Shown here: in pieces, positions 1 through 7,319 of the stretch | Position numbering within the stretch: the first letter of the stretch is position 1 | How the letters are laid out: each line of letters opens with the position of its first letter | NCBI GenBank assembly: GCA_045544195.1 | Contig: JAZPYO010000062.1 | Span: forward strand, 62,001-126,000 | Direction of reading: 5' to 3' | Source: RGIG7213 sp045544195 | Lineage (GTDB): Bacteria > Bacillota > Clostridia > Oscillospirales > CAG-272 | Length of the DNA: 64,000 nucleotides | Position numbers and translations under genes: made by a program | Notes under the pieces: model-generated | Told to the model about the DNA's origin: nothing | Database searches by the model: none | What the model saw: the letters and a program-made list of their open reading frames with translations, nothing else

Positions 1-61
1 AGGCCTGTTTGACGCATTGGACTTCGGTACGATATGGCTTGATAGAGCAAACGCACAATAA
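1..61 (+). CDS. C-terminal end of an unidentified protein (5' end outside window)
   Basis: An open frame starting at base 2 runs through 19 codons (GLFDALDFGTIWLDRANAQ) to a TAA at 59-61. A strong terminator hairpin follows 11 bases later, which supports this as the end of a real gene. The fragment is too short to identify. Confidence 0.5.
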   Translation, partial: GLFDALDFGTIWLDRANAQ

Positions 62-72
62 AAAAACGAAGA

Positions 73-115
73 TGCCTGATTTTTTGTCAAAAAACACGAA
101 AAATCAGGCATTTTT
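73..115 (+). terminator. Rho-independent terminator
   Basis: A perfect 12-bp inverted repeat (TGCCTGATTTTT at 73-84, its complement at 99-110) is followed directly by TTTTT. It closes the upstream gene and separates it from the promoter at 171. Confidence 0.9.
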
Positions 116-170
116 CTGCTATTGAGTAAATACATTAATTGTAAATTTGAAAAAAATATTTTGAATTCTA

Positions 171-199
171 TTGACAAACGAAAATCTCTATGATAGAAT
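171..199 (+). promoter_or_regulatory. Sigma-A type promoter for the secreted-protein operon
   Basis: TTGACA at 171-176 and TAGAAT at 194-199 are 17 bp apart, with an extended -10 TG at 191-192. The ribosome site AGGAGG lies at 231-236, five bases before the ATG at 242. The combination predicts strong expression. Confidence 0.85.
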
Positions 200-241
200 T
201 AGTATGGCTTATAGCTAAAAATATTTAAAAAGGAGGAAAAA

Positions 242-2902
242 ATGAAAAGGTTTATCTCAATTCTTTTGGCGACCCTGCTTGTAGTATCAAGCATGAGCTT
301 AGTTGTTTCGGCTGATACCGGCTACTACCGTTACAAGTTCGATAGCGGTATATTCGGAAATCCCGGCGGAAACAGCATCGGTGCTGATACAGGCAATGCG
401 ACGACATCTGTAACTGCGACGATGACCCCCGGCGATAGCATTATGGCTAAGGGTTGGGTTCTTACGGCTACAGGTATGAAATCGCTTCAGTACAAGATCG
501 ACGACGGTGAATGGACAGATGTAGCTTTGGAGCTTGACAACGTTGTTGCTTCGGTTTATGCAAATGAGCTCAATAACAACAACGCTAGTGCAGAGGCTAA
601 TGCAAACTGCCGCTTCAATTTCAGCGTTCCCACAACGTTTGCTGACGGTGAAACACATACCTTTACTCTGAGATTCATTACAAATGAAGTAACAGAGGAA
701 AAGGAGATCACTAATGGAGATGGCACAACAACAACGGAAACGACTGTTGTAGCACCTTCTGAAACAGTAGAGTTTGCAACTGCTGATATTTCAGTAGCTT
801 CTAAGTCTATCCCTGTTGCTCCTGTTTATCCGTCTGAGTACGGAAAGCTCCAGATCAGCAGAGACCGTATTGACGTTTTGACGCTCGGAAACATGTCTGT
901 ATTCGGCGGCAATGCATCCAATGTTACCACAACAGCTGTTCACACGACAAGCATTACGTTCCGTGGCTGGCTGTCAGTGGCTGATGCGTTCGCTACTGAA
1001 AACGCATTCGGTTACAGCATCGACGGCGGCGATATCGTATATGGCGAATTCGCTACCGATTTCGACAACGATGAGGATGCTGCAGCTATCAAGAATGCGG
1101 CTACTTACAAGGATTATTACACACGTTACGCTATCAGCGTTCCTGTTTCTGATCTTTCTGTAGGTACACACACCGTCAAGACTTATCTGCGCCTGGATAT
1201 TGGTTGGACTCTTATTCTCAACGAAACATCCGTTGATGTTTCTGCAGATCTTGAGTCTACTGCCGAAGAAACAGCATGGGATATCATTCTTGACAGCGGT
1301 GAGTATAACGTGTCTGACCTTATGCAGTCCGGCAACCGCTTCAGAAATCAGTGGTCCCCCAGAGGTGGTAATCACCCGATCTTCGAGTCCTTCATCAATC
1401 TTATGACGAGTGATGACGGTGACAACTACGCTAAGATCGGCGGTTTCACAGAAGCTTATTCCGATAACACTTGGGTAGGTCCTTACGGTGCTTCTATCGA
1501 TATGAAGATAGACACTGCATCAAGCGATGCAAGAGGCTTCTACTTCGACTTCTGCAACGTTGAAAGACAGTCGTACGAAGTACGCAGAAATGCAGCGGAG
1601 GAACTTGTTATTTCTCCCAACGGCGGTATCGTTGTTACAAACACCTCAGGTGCTTGTCTTGTACCCGTAGCTCAGAACAAGCTCGTTATCTATGTTCTTT
1701 GCTATGATGAAACAAACGGCTACAGCGCGATCGACTACGTTGTTGAAACTGCAGCAGACCTGTATGAATTCAACAAGTACACAGTGATCGACAATGGCGT
1801 GAACACCGTTCAGATCTTCGTTGGCACTGAAAAGGTTGCTTCGATCACATACGCTGATGCTGAAACCGTTGACACAGGTGTATGTGCAGCTGACTTCAAC
1901 AGAACAGTTGCTATCCTGAACGCAGCAGGCGAAACAGTTGCTTCTACGGACATCGGTCTTATGGCTGTAATGCACAGAGCTTCTATCGCTACACGCGCAA
2001 ATGAGTTCTGCTTCGATAACATTGACATCACAAAGACAAGCGCAGTTTCTACAGTTAAAGTAGAGTGCGTTGACGGTGAGGGCAATGTGATCGGCGAAGC
2101 AGAAGAGCTCTATTTCGAGGGCTATTCCTATTCTATCGCAACACCCGCTATTGAGGGTTACGCAGCTGAAGCAGCGGTAGTGACAGGTACAGTCGGTGCT
2201 GATGATACTGTTCATACAGTAAAGTATACAGCACTTGCAAAGTACGATCTCACTATCAACTATGTTGATGCTGACGGTAATGCATTGGCAGAAGCTGTTG
2301 TTCTTTCCTTGACGGAAGGTCAGACATATTCTGTTGATTCCCCCGCTATCGACGGTTATACTGCAGATACTGCAACCGTTGCAGGTACAATGGGAACAGA
2401 AGCGATCGTAATTAACGTTGTTTATACAGCAAACGTTGTAGAAACACCCACAATTACACTCGCAGAAGGCTCCGACTACGTTCTCAACTCAACAAAGGGT
2501 ATAGTAGTTATACCTTCTGCAACAAAAGCTACTACATACGCAAACTTTATAGCAAACTTTGCAACTCCTGTTGGCGGTTCTTTGGTTGTTAAGACTGCTG
2601 CAGGTGCAGTAACAACAAATGCACGTGCCATTGCAACCGGTTTCTCTATCGAGCTTCAGGTAGATGGTGCTGTAATTGAAACGTACAATGTTGCTATGGT
2701 TGGTGATGTTAGTGGTGACGGTCGTGTAACATCAAACGATGCAAGTTCACTTGCTTCTGCTATTGCAGCGAAGACGACTGGCTCATGGTCAGTTGCTATG
2801 AAGCATGCAGCTAACGCATACTCTAAAGATTCACGTGGAACTATCGCAAACTCTGATGTTATCTCAATCGAAACCTTTGTATCAACAGGCGTATTTTCTT
2901 AA
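242..2902 (+). CDS. Large secreted protein with MucBP-like repeats and a C-terminal dockerin-like domain
   Basis: Residues 1-24 form a Sec signal peptide (MKR, hydrophobic core, VSA cleavage site). The following ~600 residues are Asp/Thr/Ala-rich beta-type sequence with no recognised catalytic motif. Two tandem repeats of about 60 residues (roughly 600-725) share the pattern Y/V-D-G/A-x-GN, a Tyr-Ser hinge and a final V-x-Y-T-A, as in MucBP domains. The last ~65 residues begin GDVSGDGRVTSNDASSLASA, which matches the first calcium loop and helix of a type I dockerin; the second half (SKDSRGTIANSD) is degenerate. The protein is probably a cell-surface or extracellular adhesin or carbohydrate-interacting factor. 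The start follows a perfect SD. It is first gene of an operon with the 310-aa protein and the 51-aa peptide. Domain names rest on motif reading only. Confidence 0.8.
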   Translation: MKRFISILLATLLVVSSMSLVVSADTGYYRYKFDSGIFGNPGGNSIGADTGNATTSVTATMTPGDSIMAKGWVLTATGMKSLQYKIDDGEWTDVALELDNVVASVYANELNNNNASAEANANCRFNFSVPTTFADGETHTFTLRFITNEVTEEKEITNGDGTTTTETTVVAPSETVEFATADISVASKSIPVAPVYPSEYGKLQISRDRIDVLTLGNMSVFGGNASNVTTTAVHTTSITFRGWLSVADAFATENAFGYSIDGGDIVYGEFATDFDNDEDAAAIKNAATYKDYYTRYAISVPVSDLSVGTHTVKTYLRLDIGWTLILNETSVDVSADLESTAEETAWDIILDSGEYNVSDLMQSGNRFRNQWSPRGGNHPIFESFINLMTSDDGDNYAKIGGFTEAYSDNTWVGPYGASIDMKIDTASSDARGFYFDFCNVERQSYEVRRNAAEELVISPNGGIVVTNTSGACLVPVAQNKLVIYVLCYDETNGYSAIDYVVETAADLYEFNKYTVIDNGVNTVQIFVGTEKVASITYADAETVDTGVCAADFNRTVAILNAAGETVASTDIGLMAVMHRASIATRANEFCFDNIDITKTSAVSTVKVECVDGEGNVIGEAEELYFEGYSYSIATPAIEGYAAEAAVVTGTVGADDTVHTVKYTALAKYDLTINYVDADGNALAEAVVLSLTEGQTYSVDSPAIDGYTADTATVAGTMGTEAIVINVVYTANVVETPTITLAEGSDYVLNSTKGIVVIPSATKATTYANFIANFATPVGGSLVVKTAAGAVTTNARAIATGFSIELQVDGAVIETYNVAMVGDVSGDGRVTSNDASSLASAIAAKTTGSWSVAMKHAANAYSKDSRGTIANSDVISIETFVSTGVFS

Positions 2903-2929
2903 AAAAATATATTTAAAATAGGAGATATT

Positions 2930-3862
2930 ATGAAAAAGATTATTTCTTTGATAGCTGTAATGGCTATGTTGCTTTCACTTTGCACAGTAGTTGCTAGTGC
3001 ATATAACAAGACTAATTTCGGCGTATGGACAGAGTATGTAGCTCAGTCCGACACAGTTGCTCCCGGTGGACAGATCGTTATCGAACTTACTGACTACTAC
3101 AATCTGCCCGAGTTCACAGAATTCCATCATGCATCATATGAAGGTATCTTCAACTACTATGGTGAAGCTGACGGCGAGGGTGACCTTGTTTTCAACTCCA
3201 TGGAAGTTGACGGTACAGTAGAAAGAGACCGTGCTGACGAAGACTACGATTGCTCTGCAGATGGTTTCAGTGATATCGTATTCAACCACGCTTATAAAAA
3301 TGGTATTATTGAAAATTTTGTACCTAACACGAAAACTGCAGTTGACACTTACAGATTCATATTTGATGTTCCCGCAACTGCTGAAATCGGCACTGTTTAC
3401 GATTTCTGGTTCTACGGCGGTAACTTCAACTTCAAGATGCTTGACGCTAATGGCGATAACTACTCCCCCACATTTGACCTCACAGACGAAGCAAACCACA
3501 CAAAGAAGATTTCTGTAACTGTTGCAGAAGCAGCTGTTGAAGAGCCCGCTGTAGCTCCCACTGCTGCTGCTCAGGAAGTAAGACTTGGTTGCGAAGCTTG
3601 CGGCGTTGCTGCTGGTGTTCGTTTCATCTCCTCTATCGACACAGCTGCTGCCGGTGATGGTCTTGAAGGTTACGGTATCGAGATCACATACAACGGTGTA
3701 ACTAAGGACGTTCCTGCTGTTAACACATTCAAGACAGAAGGCAATGTTGTTTACTTCACAGCAGTTATTACAAACGCTCCCGCTGGTGCTACATTCGTTG
3801 CACAGCCTTACGCTAAGTATGCAGATGGCAAGGTTTATGCTACTGCTGGTGCAAACGCATAA
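2930..3862 (+). CDS. Secreted two-domain protein, cohesin-like N-terminal half
   Basis: A signal peptide covers residues 1-24 (MKK, hydrophobic core, ASA). Residues ~30-195 begin with VAPGGQIVIEL and end in a V-rich strand, a layout seen in cohesin-like and Ig-like beta sandwiches. After a Pro/Ala/Val linker (~197-212), residues ~213-310 form a second domain with GVRFISSID, GYGIEI, VYFTAVI and FVAQPYAKYADG. This is a pattern I associate with an unnamed C-terminal domain of Clostridial secreted proteins. GGAG at 2921-2924 sets the ATG. Only 27 bases separate it from the dockerin-bearing gene, so the two are co-transcribed and may interact. No catalytic residues were recognised, and no LPXTG or C-terminal anchor is present. 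Confidence 0.7.
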   Translation: MKKIISLIAVMAMLLSLCTVVASAYNKTNFGVWTEYVAQSDTVAPGGQIVIELTDYYNLPEFTEFHHASYEGIFNYYGEADGEGDLVFNSMEVDGTVERDRADEDYDCSADGFSDIVFNHAYKNGIIENFVPNTKTAVDTYRFIFDVPATAEIGTVYDFWFYGGNFNFKMLDANGDNYSPTFDLTDEANHTKKISVTVAEAAVEEPAVAPTAAAQEVRLGCEACGVAAGVRFISSIDTAAAGDGLEGYGIEITYNGVTKDVPAVNTFKTEGNVVYFTAVITNAPAGATFVAQPYAKYADGKVYATAGANA

Positions 3863-3888
3863 TTGGAATTTGTAGGAGGATTACTATA

Positions 3889-4044
3889 ATGAAAAAGATT
3901 TATGAAGCTCCCGAAATGATGATCGAAGTTGTTGATTGCTCCGACGTAATCACATCTTCCGAAGTTACTCCTGTTTGCGTTAACGGCGACGGCGCTTGCG
4001 CAGGTAAGGACAACGATATAGACATCGAAGCTTTCGGTGCATAA
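3889..4044 (+). CDS. 51-aa orphan peptide of the MKKxYExPE type
   Basis: A 51-codon frame starts at ATG 3889 behind a strong AGGAGG (3874-3879) and ends at TAA 4042-4044. It starts MKKIYEAPEM, has a central DVITSS, then a short Cys-containing tail (Cys17, Cys30, Cys37) ending in an acidic stretch and EAFGA. There is no signal peptide. Small Clostridial and Bacteroidales proteins with this start and a DVI(T/M)(T/A)S motif are common and of unknown function; some resemble leader peptides. It is third in the operon and is followed at once by a terminator. A role as a peptide precursor is only a guess. Confidence 0.75.
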   Translation: MKKIYEAPEMMIEVVDCSDVITSSEVTPVCVNGDGACAGKDNDIDIEAFGA

Positions 4045-4064
4045 TCAGTTTTGATTAACACTTT

Positions 4065-4100
4065 AAAGGGCTGTTGCTTTTGCAACAGCCCTTTATTTTT
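4065..4100 (+). terminator. Rho-independent terminator of the secreted-protein operon
   Basis: A perfect 13-bp stem (AAAGGGCTGTTGC at 4065-4077, complement at 4082-4094) with a four-base loop is followed by a T-rich tail. It ends the 242-4044 operon. Confidence 0.92.
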
Positions 4101-4132
4101 GACAAGTACTTTAAGTACTTTATCGTAAATAG

Positions 4133-4167
4133 AAGCACTTGCTTAGTGTTATCGGCAAGTGCTTTTT
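4133..4167 (+). terminator. Second terminator between convergent operons
   Basis: A 10-bp stem (AAGCACTTGC at 4133-4142, complement at 4155-4164) is followed by TTTTT on the plus strand. It lies between the plus-strand operon and the end of azlD, so it may act as back-up for the former and partly bidirectionally for the latter. A palindrome (AAGTACTTTAAGTACTT) lies just before it at 4104-4120. Confidence 0.75.
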
Positions 4168-4192
4168 CGGATTTCATGTAATGGGTACTATC

Positions 4193-4501
4193 TTACGGTA
4201 TCATCGGAATAAGCTCCAAAATAAATACCGTTGCACAGCACGTTAAAGCGACACGGAAAAGATCAAGCCCAATATACGCTGCAGCTATACCTGCTATGAG
4301 TGCTGCGATACCTGCTATCTGACTTTGTGTAGCTTGGACTATTGCAGGAAATGTCATCACCGCAAGAGTGACATACGGCACATAATACAAAAACGATTTA
4401 ATAAACGTGTTTTTGATCTCTTTTCGGATAAGGGTCATCGGTAGTACGCGTATTGCATATGTGACGGCAAACATAATAAATATGTACATGTATGTATTCA
4501 T
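4193..4501 (-). CDS. azlD: AzlD-type branched-chain amino-acid transport subunit
   Basis: The 102-aa protein is almost entirely hydrophobic with about four membrane segments. It carries the family features YxxRxxPM and FLYYVPYVTLAVMTFP near residues 15-60. AzlD pairs with AzlC to export branched-chain amino acids or their analogues. Its ATG overlaps the azlC stop by four bases (ATGA), the usual arrangement, so translation is coupled. The length is normal for the family. Confidence 0.9.
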   Translation of the reverse strand: MNTYMYIFIMFAVTYAIRVLPMTLIRKEIKNTFIKSFLYYVPYVTLAVMTFPAIVQATQSQIAGIAALIAGIAAAYIGLDLFRVALTCCATVFILELIPMIP

Positions 4502-5229
4502 TCTGCAATTACCTCCTCATCTTTTTTTGGAAAAAGCAGGGCGGCAACGGCGGATATGATCACCGTAAGTATGACGGTTCGCGTTCCGTCTGAAAGAGAT
4601 GAAACATACGGAGCATACGTGCAAATAAGGCTTAACGCAAATGAAATTGCGATCGTTGCCATAACAACTTTATTTTTCTTGCCCTCAGGAATGATAACTG
4701 CCAAAAACATACCGAACAAAGCTACACTGAAAGCGCTGACAAGACGCTGCGGAAGCATATTTCCTGCTATTACACCGAGCATAGTTCCTATTGCCCATGG
4801 CGGCGCTGCGGTCAATGCTGCGCCGAAGCTGTAATAGGGATTAAGATATCCCGGCCGCGCTATCGCTATGCCGAATAATTCGTCTGTAAGGTGAAAAGCC
4901 ATAAGCATCCTCTGCCAAAGCGGAGTTCCGGGCATCAAGCGTTGACTCATTGCACATCCCATAAGTAAATACCGTATATTAGCAACGAGCGTGGCAAGAG
5001 CGATTTCAAAATACGCCCCATTCGATGCTATAACAGTAAAGCCTGCGTATTCACCTGCTGAGGCGCTGCACAAAAAGCTGGCGACAAGCCCCTGAAAAGC
5101 ATCAAGACCTGCGTTTTTCGCCGCTATGCCCAATGAAAAGGAAACGGCGAGATATCCGAGTCCGATCGGAACTCCGTCCATCATTCCCCGACGAAATGAA
5201 GAAATATTATTTTTAAGTCCGCTGAACAT
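4498..5229 (-). CDS. azlC: AzlC-type branched-chain amino-acid exporter
   Basis: The integral membrane protein has the AzlC hallmarks: GxxDGVPIGLGYLAVSFSLG near the start, FxCSASAGEYAG and NIRYLLMG in the first third, then about six membrane segments. With AzlD it forms a branched-chain amino-acid efflux system. I place the start at the ATG at 5229 because AAAGG lies seven bases upstream; an ATG 24 bases further up (5253) has no ribosome site. It is divergent from the M28 peptidase gene. Confidence 0.9.
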   Translation of the reverse strand: MFSGLKNNISSFRRGMMDGVPIGLGYLAVSFSLGIAAKNAGLDAFQGLVASFLCSASAGEYAGFTVIASNGAYFEIALATLVANIRYLLMGCAMSQRLMPGTPLWQRMLMAFHLTDELFGIAIARPGYLNPYYSFGAALTAAPPWAIGTMLGVIAGNMLPQRLVSAFSVALFGMFLAVIIPEGKKNKVVMATIAISFALSLICTYAPYVSSLSDGTRTVILTVIISAVAALLFPKKDEEVIAE

Positions 5230-5321
5230 ATATGAGCCTTTCGTAAAATACATATCAAAAAAACATTATATCTCATTATTGTGTTCAAATAAACATAAAA
5301 CGGCAAAATAAATATTAAATA

Positions 5322-5350
5322 TTGACAATGTATTTAAGATGCTGTATAAT
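5322..5350 (+). promoter_or_regulatory. Consensus sigma-A promoter for the M28 peptidase
   Basis: TTGACA (5322-5327) and TATAAT (5345-5350) are both perfect and 17 bp apart. The ribosome site AAGGAGG (5369-5375) precedes a GTG start at 5382. Confidence 0.88.
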
Positions 5351-5381
5351 ATGATTCATAAAATTTCCAAGGAGGATCACC

Positions 5382-6308
5382 GTGTATTCCGACATTATAC
5401 TTGATAAGTACCAAGTGAGAAAAACAAAAAAGCAAAAGAAGGCATTTTTTTCATTCGTCCGTGATGAGTGCGAAAATCACGGCTATAAATGCGAAATTGA
5501 AAAAGGCTCTTTAGGCTCTCAAAATATTGTTATAGGCGAGCCTGAAAAGGCAAAGGTGATATATACTGCCCACTATGATACGTGCGCGGTTTTGCCGTTT
5601 CCGAATTTCATAACGCCTAAAAATTTTCTTCTTTACTTATTGTATCAAGTTGTAATATGTATACCGCTAATAGCTATTATCGGATGCGGAAACTATATTG
5701 TTTCAAGGTTTGTGCCTGATGATGCGATCTTTACCGAGTTTGTTCTTCGAAAGGCAGTAGTGTTCGGTGCATTGATTGTATTTTTATGGATGCTGATATT
5801 TGGAATTGCAAATAAGCATACTGCAAATGACAATACCTCAGGAGTCGTTACAGTTATGGAGCTTATAGCGAAAATGCCATCAGAGCTTAAAGAAAATGCA
5901 GCGTATATCCTGTTCGATTACGAAGAGGTAGGACTTATAGGCTCATCCTCTTACGCATCAAAGCACAAGGAAATAGCCAAGAACACTCTTATCGTAAATT
6001 TCGACTGTGTTTCCGACGGAAAAACGATATTATTCGCAGTCAACAAGGCTGCGAGAGCAGAGCTACCGTTGCTTAATGACAGCTTTAAATCAGACGATAC
6101 TTTTTCGGTCGATATAGCGGACAAAAATGTTTTCTATCCATCAGATCAGGCGTCGTTTAAAAAGGGCATAGGCGTTGCATCACTCAAGAAAACGAAAAAG
6201 GGCATTTTATATATGGACCGCATACATACAAGGCACGATACGGTATTTCAAAAGGAAAATATTGATTTTCTTGTGAACGGTTCCATTGCTCTTACAGAAA
6301 AAATATAA
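5382..6308 (+). CDS. M28-family zinc aminopeptidase with two inserted membrane segments
   Basis: The metal ligands of the M28 clan are all present: His64 in TAHYDT, Asp in the TANDNTSG motif (~150), the Glu pair in FDYEEVGLIGSS (~178), Asp in NFDCVSDG (~205) and His in RIHTRHDT near the C-terminus. The enzyme should remove N-terminal amino acids. Between the first His and the bridging Asp are two hydrophobic segments (about residues 82-107 and 121-144) that look like a membrane hairpin, so the enzyme is probably membrane-bound with the catalytic parts on one face. The start is GTG, chosen from AAGGAGG six bases before it. It is a single-gene unit with its own promoter and terminator. Confidence 0.85.
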   Translation: MYSDIILDKYQVRKTKKQKKAFFSFVRDECENHGYKCEIEKGSLGSQNIVIGEPEKAKVIYTAHYDTCAVLPFPNFITPKNFLLYLLYQVVICIPLIAIIGCGNYIVSRFVPDDAIFTEFVLRKAVVFGALIVFLWMLIFGIANKHTANDNTSGVVTVMELIAKMPSELKENAAYILFDYEEVGLIGSSSYASKHKEIAKNTLIVNFDCVSDGKTILFAVNKAARAELPLLNDSFKSDDTFSVDIADKNVFYPSDQASFKKGIGVASLKKTKKGILYMDRIHTRHDTVFQKENIDFLVNGSIALTEKI

Positions 6309-6314
6309 AATTAT

Positions 6315-6381
6315 CGGTACGAAAAAATATGCATCCAAAAGCCTAAAAGCTTTCGGATGCATATCAAAACGTACCGTTTTT
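6315..6381 (+). terminator. Nested terminator hairpin between M28 peptidase and spo0A
   Basis: An outer 7-bp stem (CGGTACG at 6315-6321, CGTACCG at 6370-6376) encloses an inner stem of ATATGCATCC and GGATGCATAT. TTTTT follows at 6377-6381. A-rich sequence on the other side makes it plausible as a bidirectional terminator for the convergent spo0A. Confidence 0.8.
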
Positions 6382-6383
6382 GT

Positions 6384-7142
6384 TTATTTTATGTTGTTTT
6401 TCAACCGCAGATTGTCCGCTATCATTGCTATAAATTCGCTGTTGGTGGGCTTTCCGCGGTTGTTCTGTATAGTATATCCGAAGTAAGAATTAAGTACGTC
6501 AACGTCGCCTCTGTCCCACGCTACCTCAATGGCATGGCGTATGGCTCTTTCGACTCTTGAGGGTGTCGTGTTATATGCTTTTGCAACCTGAGGATAAAGA
6601 ACCTTTGTTACTGAATTTATTACGTTATTGTCCTTTATAGCCATCAGAATGGCGCATCTTAAGTATTGGTATCCTTTGATGTGAGCGGGAACACCGATCT
6701 CGTGGATTATCTTCGTTATCTGTGTCTCCATTCCGTTGTCGCTGTTGTCAGAGCCTCTTGAACGCATTGCATAAAGCCTGCGTAATCGGTCGGTAAGTAT
6801 CGAGAAATCGACGGGCTTTGTCATACAGTAAGATGCCCCCGCTTCATCAGCCTCTATATAAACGTTCTGGCTGTTTATTGCGGAGAAAACGATGAATTCG
6901 GGCAGATTATCACTGCCTAATCTGTTTTTTGCTTCTCGTATAAGATGAGGACCGTCGAGCCTCGGTAACCACATATCACATAAAACAAAGTCGTAGTTGT
7001 TGAATTTTATTTTTTCAAGAGCATCCTCACCGTTAAGCGATTCGTCGACTGAGCAATTGAAGCTTTGCTTTAAAAACTCACGGCATTGCATTCTGAATTC
7101 GAGGTTTGCATCTGCCACAAGCACCCTGATTTTTACTTCCAT
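6384..7142 (-). CDS. spo0A: Spo0A, master sporulation response regulator
   Basis: Residues ~1-125 form a receiver domain with the acidic pocket Asp11, the phosphoacceptor Asp56 ([13 protein letters not shown]) and the Lys of MTKPVDF. The C-terminal ~115 residues are the Spo0A DNA-binding domain: [20 protein letters not shown], then the recognition helix region [17 protein letters not shown] and the end [18 protein letters not shown]. Length (252 aa) is slightly under the usual ~265. Phosphorylated Spo0A binds 0A boxes and commits the cell to sporulation. The gene has its own promoter (7189-7217). In many Clostridia spo0A follows spoIVB; here no spoIVB is adjacent. Identification is very secure. 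Confidence 0.98.
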   Translation of the reverse strand: MEVKIRVLVADANLEFRMQCREFLKQSFNCSVDESLNGEDALEKIKFNNYDFVLCDMWLPRLDGPHLIREAKNRLGSDNLPEFIVFSAINSQNVYIEADEAGASYCMTKPVDFSILTDRLRRLYAMRSRGSDNSDNGMETQITKIIHEIGVPAHIKGYQYLRCAILMAIKDNNVINSVTKVLYPQVAKAYNTTPSRVERAIRHAIEVAWDRGDVDVLNSYFGYTIQNNRGKPTNSEFIAMIADNLRLKNNIK

Positions 7143-7188
7143 AAATATTGGTATTTCCTTTCTGTAAGTTATTGTTTATTACAGTACC

Positions 7189-7217
7189 ATATTAACATAT
7201 AATGGAAAATTTTGCAA
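7189..7217 (-). promoter_or_regulatory. Likely vegetative promoter of spo0A
   Basis: On the minus strand TTGCAA (7217-7212) and TAATAT (7194-7189) are 17 bp apart, about 46 bases before the ATG. A weak AAAGGA ribosome site lies 13 bases before the start. I did not find a convincing sigma-H or 0A-box sequence. Confidence 0.6.
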
Positions 7218-7319
7218 TACCTTTCTTTTCCAAAAACTCAACAAACTTTGTAAGTATTATTTGTGCACTCTGACCAAGTTTTTAAAAAGTATGGCGAAAA
7301 TGGCTGAATAATGCCAAAT

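Noticed and set aside
1646..2215. 189-codon minus-strand frame inside the large secreted protein gene
   Set aside because: It is Cys-rich low-complexity sequence complementary to the Ala/Thr/Val-rich gene, a typical shadow frame without a ribosome site.
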